DNA of 64,000 nucleotides. Source: Methanosuratincola petrocarbonis (GTDB lineage Archaea; Thermoproteota; Methanomethylicia; Methanomethylicales; Methanomethylicaceae). The notes below the pieces were generated by a model. The model saw only the letters and a list, made by a program, of their open reading frames with translations. It searched no databases and was not told where the DNA came from. Below, piece by piece: positions 52,292 to 59,194 of this stretch. A program made the translations under genes and the position numbers. The DNA is taken from NCBI GenBank assembly GCA_030522375.1, contig CP130488.1:1116001-1180000 (forward strand), given 5' to 3'. Position 1 is the first letter of the stretch. Each line of letters starts with the position of its first letter.

Positions 52292-52797
52292 GTGCCCTGC
52301 ACCTGCGATGCTCTCGTTTTGTACACGGACCTTTTGGGAGGTCTGACGGATACAGCAGTCACCTCCCCTATTATTTCTATCCTGACGATCTGATCAGGAT
52401 TCTTGAGGTCCACAGTGCATCCGAGCCCAGTCAGCCTGCTACCGACAGTGCGTTCCAGCTCCTTTTGGGAAGGGAGGGCAGATCCCCTCCTCCTGCACCT
52501 CACCGCGATCTTGGAGCCAATCCCGACCCTAGATGCCACGGACTTTTCAATTTCGGAGATCTCCGACCTTACTAGCTGATCGACGGGGATTGCGCTCCTC
52601 ACTAGGCGGCTCAGCGAACCCGCTATCGACTCCGCTGCGCGGTCAGGATCAATCGAGGTCTCGAGGATTAGGACCCCGCCGAATCCGCAGCGCCTGACTG
52701 AGGCGCCAGGATCCAAAGGTAGAATGCAATCAAGGATCTCCGCTGCAGCCCCGCTCTCCTTGCCGTACTCTGCAGTGACAAGCACGGTTGCCATCAT
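52288..52797 (-). CDS. THUMP domain protein
   Basis: About 169 residues. The start 'MMATVLVTAEYGKESGAAAEIL' and 'SEISEIEKSVASRVGIGSKIAVRCRRRGSAL', 'LGCTVDLKNPDQIVRIEIIGEVTAVSV' are those of stand-alone THUMP proteins, which bind tRNA acceptor ends for a partner enzyme (Tan1-like for ac4C, for example). ATG 52797 is preferred; GTG 52809 is also open. Overlaps the AIR-synthase-like gene (ATGA). Confidence 0.82.
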   Translation of the reverse strand: MMATVLVTAEYGKESGAAAEILDCILPLDPGASVRRCGFGGVLILETSIDPDRAAESIAGSLSRLVRSAIPVDQLVRSEISEIEKSVASRVGIGSKIAVRCRRRGSALPSQKELERTVGSRLTGLGCTVDLKNPDQIVRIEIIGEVTAVSVRPPKRSVYKTRASQVQGT

Positions 52798-52824
52798 GTT
52801 GATCCCCACGAGCGAGTATGCAGC

Positions 52825-53763
52825 TCACATCCAGCCGATCTTCTTGAAGTATGCGAGCATCAACGCAGCCGGAAGGAAGGAAATCAAAAGCACGAATATG
52901 AAAGTCGTCCAAGGCCCGAGGAAAGTGGGCAGACCTTCAGTGGGTTCCACGGCAGATCCCGGCATCGGGATGTTCATCCCGTAGAAAGTCCCCACTATCG
53001 TGGCTGGGATGGTGATAGTGAATATCACAGTCAGGATGACGAGGGCGCGGTTCATGCGCCTCTGGTAGAGCGTGAAGTCAGTATCCTTGAAGATCTCGAC
53101 GAGCTCCTTGCATGTCTCGGAAAGCTCCCACACCCGCTCTACCCTGTCCTTCACGTCATCGAAGTATACTTTCAGGTCATCCCCTGTTACCTCGCTCACT
53201 GCTATCGAGATGTCGGCGACTACCTTCCTGAACGGGGAGATGATCCTCCTCAGGTCAGAGACGCTCCTCCTCAGATTCGCGACCTCAAAGAGGGTGTCGT
53301 GCTGCTCGCTGAATATCTTGTCCTCGAGGTCCTCGATGCGGTCCATCAGTCCCCCCATCACCGGGAAGAGAGAGTCGACTATCTTGCTGACGATCGTGTA
53401 GAAAAGGGAGCCGGCACCGTCCCAAGTCACCTTCTGGTTCTGCTTAACCAAGTTATCGCAGGAATCGAAGACCTCTTTCATCGCCGCAATGCTCCCGTCA
53501 TGGATAGTGACAAGGTAGTCCTTGCCCAAGAAAAACGAGATCTGCGAGGGGGAACAGCTCAGATCCCCGCACTTCACCGGGAACCGCACGACCAGAAAGA
53601 TGTGGTCTTCATGGCGCTCCAGTTTGGTTAGCTGCGTCCTGGAGAGGCAGTCCTCAAGGTTGAGCGGGTGGAACGGAAATAGCTTTCCGAGCTCCATCAC
53701 CTCTTCTCGCTTCGGCTTTTCAAGGTCTATCCAGACCACCCGTCCACACTGGAGCCTGCGCAC
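52825..53763 (-). CDS. CorA-family divalent cation transporter
   Basis: A 312-residue magnesium/cobalt channel. A long cytoplasmic domain ('PFHPLNLEDCLSRTQLTKLERHEDHIFLVV') leads to a helix and two membrane segments at the C-terminus, with the signature 'YGMNIP' after the first. The end 'LAYFKKIGWM' is the usual basic tail. GTG start. Sixteen nucleotides upstream of the THUMP gene start in the same direction, so it may be the first gene of that operon. Confidence 0.92.
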   Translation of the reverse strand: MRRLQCGRVVWIDLEKPKREEVMELGKLFPFHPLNLEDCLSRTQLTKLERHEDHIFLVVRFPVKCGDLSCSPSQISFFLGKDYLVTIHDGSIAAMKEVFDSCDNLVKQNQKVTWDGAGSLFYTIVSKIVDSLFPVMGGLMDRIEDLEDKIFSEQHDTLFEVANLRRSVSDLRRIISPFRKVVADISIAVSEVTGDDLKVYFDDVKDRVERVWELSETCKELVEIFKDTDFTLYQRRMNRALVILTVIFTITIPATIVGTFYGMNIPMPGSAVEPTEGLPTFLGPWTTFIFVLLISFLPAALMLAYFKKIGWM

Positions 53764-53900
53764 AGGAAATCCCCATCAGATCAAGTCAGGCTGCAGCTGT
53801 ATTTAAAATGAGTAGGTTTTGTTGATGGCGGAGCTGCCAGGCGCAGAAGAGGGCAGGTGTTTTTATCCTCTTCAGGCAATATTATCAGGAGGGCGGAAAG

Positions 53901-54995
53901 ATGTCTGAGGTATACTTTTTTGATTTCTCAGAGAGCGGCGATGTGCTCGGAGGCATTGATAGGCTACTAGAGAGATGCACAAAGGCGGGTGGAGGCGGAG
54001 AAGGCATATGCTTGGAAGGCAAAAGGGTTGCTGTCAAGGCTCACTTCGGGGAGCTTGGGAACTACACGCACATAAGGCCTGCCTTTGTAAGGCGAGTGGT
54101 GGAGCATGTGAAAGGCATGGGCGGTCTCCCGTTTGCCACAGAGACCACCGCCCTCTACCCCGAGGGGGCAAGGGTGACGGTCGAGGAGAGCCTGAAAACC
54201 GCCGCCTATAATGGCTTCACTGAAGAGGGGCTTGGGTGCCCAATACTGATCGCTGACGCCCCTGACGGATATAGCGGCACGGTCACCGAAGGCGGAAGAT
54301 ACATCAATTTTGTCAAGGTAGCCAAGGCAATCGCCGATGCAGACGCCATAGTTGTGTTGAGCCATGTCAAAGGTCACGTCCTGTCAGGCATAGGGGGGGC
54401 GATCAAAAACCTGGCGATGGGATGCACGACGAAGGACTGCAAGAGGGAGCAGCATAGGGCGCATGGGCTTGTCTTTCACGAGGAAGAGTGCACGGGGTGC
54501 GGTTCATGTGCCAAAGTCTGCCGGTTCTCTGCATTAGAGATGGTGGAAGGTAGACCAGTCTGGGACTGGGACAGGTGCTTCTACTGCTCAACATGCAGGT
54601 TCAGCTGCGAGTACGGTGCAATCGGGATCCTGGAGGACGGTAAGGAGAGGTTTCAGAAGGGGATGGCCGAGGCGGCTGCCGGGGTCATGAGAGTTATCGA
54701 AGCGAAGGCAGCCGTTTTTCTTAATTTCCTATTCGACGTCACGCCACTGTGCGACTGCGCAGCCCCGGCGGGCAGGCTCGTGGTGCAGAACGTCGGAATA
54801 CTCGCCTCGAGGGATCCCGTGGCTATAGATGCGGCATCGATCCATCTGATCGATTCTGCTGAGGTGTTCCCCTCTTGGGAGGTTTCGCCGCCGGACGTCT
54901 TGGGAAAGATAAACAGGACGGACAGCTGGATACACATCAAGGAAGCTGAACGGCTGGGCATGGGATCCCGCGAGTACAGGCTTGTGAAGGTTTAG
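53901..54995 (+). CDS. DUF362 iron-sulfur protein with 2[4Fe-4S] ferredoxin domain
   Basis: A 364-residue protein. The DUF362 part has 'VAVKAHFGELGNYTHIRPAFVRRVVEHVK', 'DAIVVLSHVKGHVLSGIGGAIKNLAMG', and 'SRDPVAIDAASIHLI' at the end; a ferredoxin segment (residues about 195-245) is inserted with 'CTGCGSCAKVC' and 'CFYCSTCRFSC'. Function unknown; electron transfer is expected. ATG with GGAGGGCGG upstream. Precedes the tRNA-His gene. Confidence 0.9.
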   Translation: MSEVYFFDFSESGDVLGGIDRLLERCTKAGGGGEGICLEGKRVAVKAHFGELGNYTHIRPAFVRRVVEHVKGMGGLPFATETTALYPEGARVTVEESLKTAAYNGFTEEGLGCPILIADAPDGYSGTVTEGGRYINFVKVAKAIADADAIVVLSHVKGHVLSGIGGAIKNLAMGCTTKDCKREQHRAHGLVFHEEECTGCGSCAKVCRFSALEMVEGRPVWDWDRCFYCSTCRFSCEYGAIGILEDGKERFQKGMAEAAAGVMRVIEAKAAVFLNFLFDVTPLCDCAAPAGRLVVQNVGILASRDPVAIDAASIHLIDSAEVFPSWEVSPPDVLGKINRTDSWIHIKEAERLGMGSREYRLVKV

Positions 54996-55045
54996 AAAGA
55001 AATGTTGAGGGCCCGGGGCGGGGATCGAACCCGCGAGCTGAGGCT

Positions 55046-55060
55046 TTCTGCGCTTGCGCG
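55046..55060 (-). other. canonical tRNA-His intron (37/38)
   Basis: A 15-nt intron: exon CTGT pairs with intron GCAG (one G-U), bulges GGC and AAA, inner GC-GCAA-GC tetraloop hairpin. Cuts at GG^C and AA^A restore loop CTGTGGA. Confidence 0.85.
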
Positions 55061-55088
55061 CCACAGGCCTCCGGGATGACCGCTACCC

Positions 55089-55115
55089 TTCGGGGGCAGT
55101 CCGCATCGGCTGCCT
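55089..55115 (-). other. non-canonical tRNA-His intron between positions 9 and 10
   Basis: This 27-nt segment makes a bulge-helix-bulge: the exon CGGG (end of the acceptor strand) pairs with CCCG, bulges TTA and AAG flank it, inner hairpin GGCAG/CTGCC, outer GCC/GGT. Cutting TT^A and AA^G joins TT to GGGT and restores a standard D-arm. Confidence 0.8.
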
Positions 55116-55229
55116 AACCCGGGCCACCTCGAGCCCCCTTCAGACTTGCACAGCACGAGCTTTTTAAAGTTTACCTGCTTCAGGGCAGCCCTCAGCGAGC
55201 ACGCTATGCAAAAGATTTTTTACAGCTAC

Positions 55230-55247
55230 TTTACAAATGTAAATATA
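55230..55247 (+). promoter_or_regulatory. por promoter with TTTACA-AA-TGTAAA palindrome
   Basis: A 14-bp palindrome (55230-55243) runs into AAATATA (55241-55247), the probable TATA box, about 15 bp before TTG 55258. The core ACAAATGTA also lies just before the glyA TATA box. Confidence 0.45.
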
Positions 55248-55257
55248 GGCGGTCCCT

Positions 55258-55803
55258 TTGTTCCTTGAGATAAGACTACACGGAAGGGGCGGCCAAGGGA
55301 TAGTGACCGCCGCTGAGATGATCGCTGAAGCGGCCATCGTCGAAGGATTTTACGCGCAGTCGATACCGCTCTTTGGTGCGGAGAGGAGGGGCGCCCCGGT
55401 GAGCGCCTCCACGAGGATCTCCGAATCCCGGATCAGGCGGCATTCGCAGGTCAGGCAACCGCAAACCGTTGCGGTATGCGATCCCCTCCTCCTCTACATG
55501 AAGGAGGTCTTCGATGGTGTTCCTGATGGGGCAGTACTGGTGGTGAACCACAAGCAGGAGCCGCAGCTGGAGGGGTTCAGGGTCGCCCTTATAGACGCCA
55601 CGGGGATTGCAGTCGGGAATGGCTTGGTGAGCGCAGGTTGGGCGATACTGAGCACCGTGATCTTCGGGGCGATCTCCAAGGTGACCGGCGTAATAAGCAA
55701 GGGCACTGTACTCAAGGTGATCGACTCTAGGTGGAAGGGGGAGACCGCAGAGAAGAACCTCAGGGCAGCAGCGTCTGGTTATGATGGGGTGAAAACTTGG
55801 TAG
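55258..55803 (+). CDS. porG: 2-oxoacid:ferredoxin oxidoreductase gamma subunit
   Basis: A 181-residue gamma subunit. 'LHGRGGQGIVTAAEMIAEAA' opens it, then 'IPLFGAERRGAPVSASTRIS' and 'QPQTVAVCDPLLL', as in pyruvate (and ketoisovalerate) oxidoreductases, which turn a 2-oxoacid plus CoA into acyl-CoA, CO2 and reduced ferredoxin. TTG start. First of four tightly packed genes (gamma, delta, alpha, beta). Specificity for pyruvate is likely but not proven. Confidence 0.9.
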   Translation: MFLEIRLHGRGGQGIVTAAEMIAEAAIVEGFYAQSIPLFGAERRGAPVSASTRISESRIRRHSQVRQPQTVAVCDPLLLYMKEVFDGVPDGAVLVVNHKQEPQLEGFRVALIDATGIAVGNGLVSAGWAILSTVIFGAISKVTGVISKGTVLKVIDSRWKGETAEKNLRAAASGYDGVKTW

Positions 55804-56048
55804 TTTTACCCGTCTCGAGAGCGAGGGAGGGGGCAGGCGGACTGACAGGGATGTGGAGGATCAAGAGACCTGATTTGGACAACAGCAAGTGCACGAAGTG
55901 CCACCTCTGCTGGCTATTCTGCCCCGAAGGCGTAGTGAGGAGGGGGAGCAGAGGGGAGGTTTGGATAGTGTACGAATTCTGCAAGGGCTGCGGCGTATGC
56001 GCCGAGGTCTGCGCTGCCCGCGCCATAACAATGGTAAGGGAGGTTTAG
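55797..56048 (+). CDS. porD: 2-oxoacid:ferredoxin oxidoreductase delta (ferredoxin) subunit
   Basis: An 83-residue 2[4Fe-4S] protein: 'CTKCHLCWLFCP' and 'CKGCGVCAEVC', each a full CxxCxxCxxxC, carrying electrons out of the complex. TTG start overlaps the gamma stop by 7 nt. A start at GTG/ATG further in (for example 'MWRIKRPDLDNSK') is possible. Near-universal order in archaeal por/vor operons. Confidence 0.9.
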   Translation: MVVLPVSRAREGAGGLTGMWRIKRPDLDNSKCTKCHLCWLFCPEGVVRRGSRGEVWIVYEFCKGCGVCAEVCAARAITMVREV

Positions 56049-56053
56049 TCGAT

Positions 56054-57223
56054 TTGATCGCGACAGGAAACCACGCGGTTGCGTACGGAGTGAAGGCAGC
56101 CAGGGCAGAGATCATAGCCGCTTACCCGATAACTCCCCAGACGCAGATCATCGAAAAGCTCTCCGAATTCATTGAAAAGGGGGAGATGTGCGCAAAGTTT
56201 CTGCGGGTGGAATCGGAGCACAGCGCGATGGCAGCCTGCATAGGCGCTTCAGCCTGCGGCGCGAGAGCCTTCACTGCCACGTCGTCGCAAGGGCTGCTGT
56301 ACATGAGCGAGATGGTCTTCTGGGCAGGGCTCGGGAGCTTCCCGGTGGTGATGGCAGTGGTGACGAGGACGCTTGCCCCTCCTTGGAGCATTTGGAATGA
56401 GCACACGGACATGCTCAGCCAGCGTGACGCGGGATGGATACTCATCATGTGCGAGAGCGTGCAGGAGGCTTACGATGCTGCCATACAGGCGTTCAGGATT
56501 GCCGAGGACAGGAGGGTGAGGCAGCCGGTCATGTTTGGGCTGGATGCGTTCTCGCTTTCGCACACTTCGGAGAGGCTGGACCTGATCGGGCAGGAGGAGG
56601 CGGAAGCATTTCTTCCGGCACCTGAAGGGGACTGGAAGGTCATAGACGTCCAGGATCCGACCACGTACGGGAACATGGCAGGTCCGGAGAGGATGATGGA
56701 GATCAGGCATTCCATAATGGAGAGGTTGAGGGGCAGCGCAAGCGTAATCGAGGAGACAGCCTCCGAGTTCAGCAGGATCTCGGGCAGGGAGCAGGCGGGA
56801 TTGGTGGAGGAGTACAGGACGTCTGGCGCGGAGGTCATACTGGTGGTGGCTGGTGCGGCTTCGGGCGACGCGAAGGACGCGGCGGACGCTCTGAGGGACG
56901 AGGGGGTCAGGGCAGGCGTTGCGAGGCTCAGGGTCATCAGGCCGTTTCCTGCTGAGAGGATCAGGGCAGCGGTGCAAGGGTGCAGGGCGGTCGCTGTGGT
57001 TGACAGGGATTACTCCTTCGGTTCCGGCGGCATAATCGGACAAGAGGTGGCTTCGGCAACTGGCATAAGACCGTTCAGCTACATAGCCGGGATCGGGGGG
57101 CGCGACCTTAGCGTGACAGACTTCGCGGGGATCGCCAGGGATGCGATCAGCAGGGCGGAATCGGGCGAGGAGGGGAGGGAGATCTGGTGGGGGATCAAGG
57201 GATCACAGGGACCTTCACCTTGA
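56054..57223 (+). CDS. porA: 2-oxoacid:ferredoxin oxidoreductase alpha subunit
   Basis: About 389 residues. The frame is open from 55889 but TTG 56054 fits, with GGGAGGT 9 nt upstream and a start 'IATGNHAVAYGVKAARAEIIAAYPITPQTQI', the family signature. Further: 'ESEHSAMAACIGASACGARAFTATSSQGLLYM', 'IWNEHTDMLSQRDAGW'. Binds the CoA and 2-oxoacid side of the active site. Overlaps the beta gene by 37 nt. Confidence 0.92.
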   Translation: MIATGNHAVAYGVKAARAEIIAAYPITPQTQIIEKLSEFIEKGEMCAKFLRVESEHSAMAACIGASACGARAFTATSSQGLLYMSEMVFWAGLGSFPVVMAVVTRTLAPPWSIWNEHTDMLSQRDAGWILIMCESVQEAYDAAIQAFRIAEDRRVRQPVMFGLDAFSLSHTSERLDLIGQEEAEAFLPAPEGDWKVIDVQDPTTYGNMAGPERMMEIRHSIMERLRGSASVIEETASEFSRISGREQAGLVEEYRTSGAEVILVVAGAASGDAKDAADALRDEGVRAGVARLRVIRPFPAERIRAAVQGCRAVAVVDRDYSFGSGGIIGQEVASATGIRPFSYIAGIGGRDLSVTDFAGIARDAISRAESGEEGREIWWGIKGSQGPSP

Positions 57224-58104
57224 GGGACCTGACAGACGAGGAGTACTTGCTCCCCGGGAATGCTGCGTGCCCGGGGTGCGCGGCGGTCCTGGCAATGAGG
57301 ATAGGGCTGAAGGTGCTCGGGCCCAGAACGGTCCTCGTGGTCCCGGCCTGCTGCATGTCGGTGGTGCAGGGGTATTACCCCAAGACGCCCTCGAGGGTCC
57401 CAATCTTCAACACCGCATTTGCCGCATCAGCCGCCACGGCATCCGGGATAAGGGCGGCGCTGGAGATGAAGGGCATTAGGGATGTGAACGTCGTCTGCTG
57501 GGCAGGTGACGGCGGGACAGCCGACATAGGCATCCAGTCGCTGAGCGGGGCAGCTGAGAGGGGGGACGATCTGATATACGTCTGCTACGACAACGAGGCA
57601 TACATGAACACGGGGACCCAGAGGAGCGGCAGTACTCCAGAGGGTGCGAGGACGACGACCACAATCACGGGTAAGGCCGAGGGGAAGAAGGACGTCCCAG
57701 GCATAATGATGGCACACAGGATCCCCTACGTGGCGACCGCGTGCGCATCATATCCGCTTGACTTCGCGAACAAGCTCAGGAGGGCAATCTCGATGAAGGG
57801 GACGAGGTACATCCAACTGCTTTCCCCATGCCCGCCTGGCTGGAGGTATCCGGCAGAGAAGACAATCGAAGTCGGGAAGCTCGCGGTCGAGACCGGGGCC
57901 TGGATACTCTACGAGTGGACCGGAAGGGAGTGCAGGCTCACTGGTCCATCTTCTGGGTTGGTCGAGAGGTCAAAGAGGCGCCCGCTCGAGGAGTACCTCA
58001 GGATTCAGGGGAGGTTCTCCAACGCGGATCCTTCCAAGATTGAGGATATGAAGAGACGGATCGACGAGGAGTGGGAGAGGATCCTTGCGCTGTGCAAGGG
58101 CTAG
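57187..58104 (+). CDS. porB: 2-oxoacid:ferredoxin oxidoreductase beta subunit
   Basis: A 305-residue TPP subunit. 'GNAACPGCAAVLAMR' gives the first cluster cysteines, 'VCWAGDGGTADIGIQSLSGAAERG' and 'YVCYDNEAYMNTGTQRSGSTP' form the TPP-binding region (GDGG...N), and 'YIQLLSPCPPGW' adds the last cysteine; a fourth Cys is in 'VPACCMS'. GTG start. Its stop overlaps the convergent aminopeptidase by 4 nt. Confidence 0.93.
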   Translation: MGDQGITGTFTLRDLTDEEYLLPGNAACPGCAAVLAMRIGLKVLGPRTVLVVPACCMSVVQGYYPKTPSRVPIFNTAFAASAATASGIRAALEMKGIRDVNVVCWAGDGGTADIGIQSLSGAAERGDDLIYVCYDNEAYMNTGTQRSGSTPEGARTTTTITGKAEGKKDVPGIMMAHRIPYVATACASYPLDFANKLRRAISMKGTRYIQLLSPCPPGWRYPAEKTIEVGKLAVETGAWILYEWTGRECRLTGPSSGLVERSKRRPLEEYLRIQGRFSNADPSKIEDMKRRIDEEWERILALCKG

Positions 58105-59102
58105 AGTATTCGACCGTCGCGCATTACCGCCTCGGTGATCCCTGAGGAGTACGTGCACTCCACGGTGGGCCTGGAGATGAGGAAGTCCATGTGCGTCGCG
58201 GATCTGTTCCTGCCGCCTGGGAAGTCGGTGTTGTGCCCGAATGCCACGTGGACTGTGTTAGCTACCTTCTCGGCTTCGAGGAAACCGGCGTTTACCCTCG
58301 CCTTCTTGTTGAGGCCGAAGGCGAACTCCCCGACATACCTCGCCATCTCGTCCACCCCCAGCGCGCTCTCGACCCTCGAGAGCAGGTCCCTGTCGGCACA
58401 CCTGAACTCCGTAGCCCTCCCGCCCCTGGCAACGATCTCGAATGGCGTCTGGATCGGGCCGATGCCCCCGATCGCAAGGTCGCAGACGATCCTCCCCTCG
58501 AGGGAGGTCTCCACCGGTGCTACGATTACCTCCCCTGTCGGGAGGTTGCACCACTTGAAGAGCCCCCAGTCGAACTTCGTGTCTGTGAAGAAATCCCTGC
58601 CCTCGACGCTGAAGGTGATATCGGTCCCGTTGGGGCTGGTGACCCTGATCCTCCTCACATCCATCAGCCGCGAGATCAGCCCCGTGGCTGAGGAGTACAT
58701 CGACCTATGCTCCTCCTCTGTCAGCGAGAGGGCGCCCTCGGTCATCATGTCCATGGTTATCCCTGGGCAGTGACCCAGCCGGAACTTCCTGTACCTCGAT
58801 ATCAGGTTTATTATGCTGACGCGGAAAGGGGTCTCTTTCTCGCTCTCCCTGAAGACTGTGATGAAGATGTCAGAGGTGCTCCTGGCGACGGCCTCGGAGA
58901 TGCACGCCGGCAGCTCGCGCCTAACATCCCCTCCGGTTTCGAGGGCGATGAGCCTAGTGACCAGCCCAAGCTCTAGTGCCCCGAGTGCGAAGGCCTCTCC
59001 TATGTCAAGCCTGCAGTCGTCGCAGATCACGGTGAGGCGCTCATTTGGGATCGCATCGAAGACATACCTAATTGCGTTCTTTGCTGCTTCTTTTGGTTCC
59101 AT
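58101..59102 (-). CDS. aminopeptidase-like protein (M29/COG2309-type)
   Basis: A 333-residue protein. 'ERLTVICDDCRLDIGEAFALGALELG' at the start, 'SRYRKFRLGHCPGITMDMM', 'VTSPNGTDITFSVEGRDFFTD', and metal-site-like 'VAFGHNTDFPGGRNRSATHMDFLI' near the end match the leucyl-aminopeptidase / DUF-type group COG2309. Peptidase activity is inferred. It runs opposite to the por genes and towards cooS in the same direction as it. Confidence 0.78.
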   Translation of the reverse strand: MEPKEAAKNAIRYVFDAIPNERLTVICDDCRLDIGEAFALGALELGLVTRLIALETGGDVRRELPACISEAVARSTSDIFITVFRESEKETPFRVSIINLISRYRKFRLGHCPGITMDMMTEGALSLTEEEHRSMYSSATGLISRLMDVRRIRVTSPNGTDITFSVEGRDFFTDTKFDWGLFKWCNLPTGEVIVAPVETSLEGRIVCDLAIGGIGPIQTPFEIVARGGRATEFRCADRDLLSRVESALGVDEMARYVGEFAFGLNKKARVNAGFLEAEKVANTVHVAFGHNTDFPGGRNRSATHMDFLISRPTVECTYSSGITEAVMRDGRIL

Positions 59103-59194
59103 AGGTCACCTACCCCGCGAGCAGATAAAAAAATTTGCATCCCGCCCCCCAGGCGGAATGAGTTTTCCGCATCTTTAGTTCGAACTGGAAGGGG

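Larger units (their letters stand above)
55010..55125 (-). tRNA. tRNA-His (GTG) with two introns
   Basis: The minus strand gives a complete tRNA-His after removal of two introns: G-1, acceptor GCCCGGG/CCCGGGC with C73 facing G-1 (the histidine identity pair), D-arm GGGT-AGCGGTCA-TCCC, anticodon stem GAGGC/GCCTC with loop CTGTGG-A (anticodon GTG), T-arm GCGGG-TTCGATC-CCCGC. CCA is not encoded. Introns are 27 nt and 15 nt. Confidence 0.92.
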
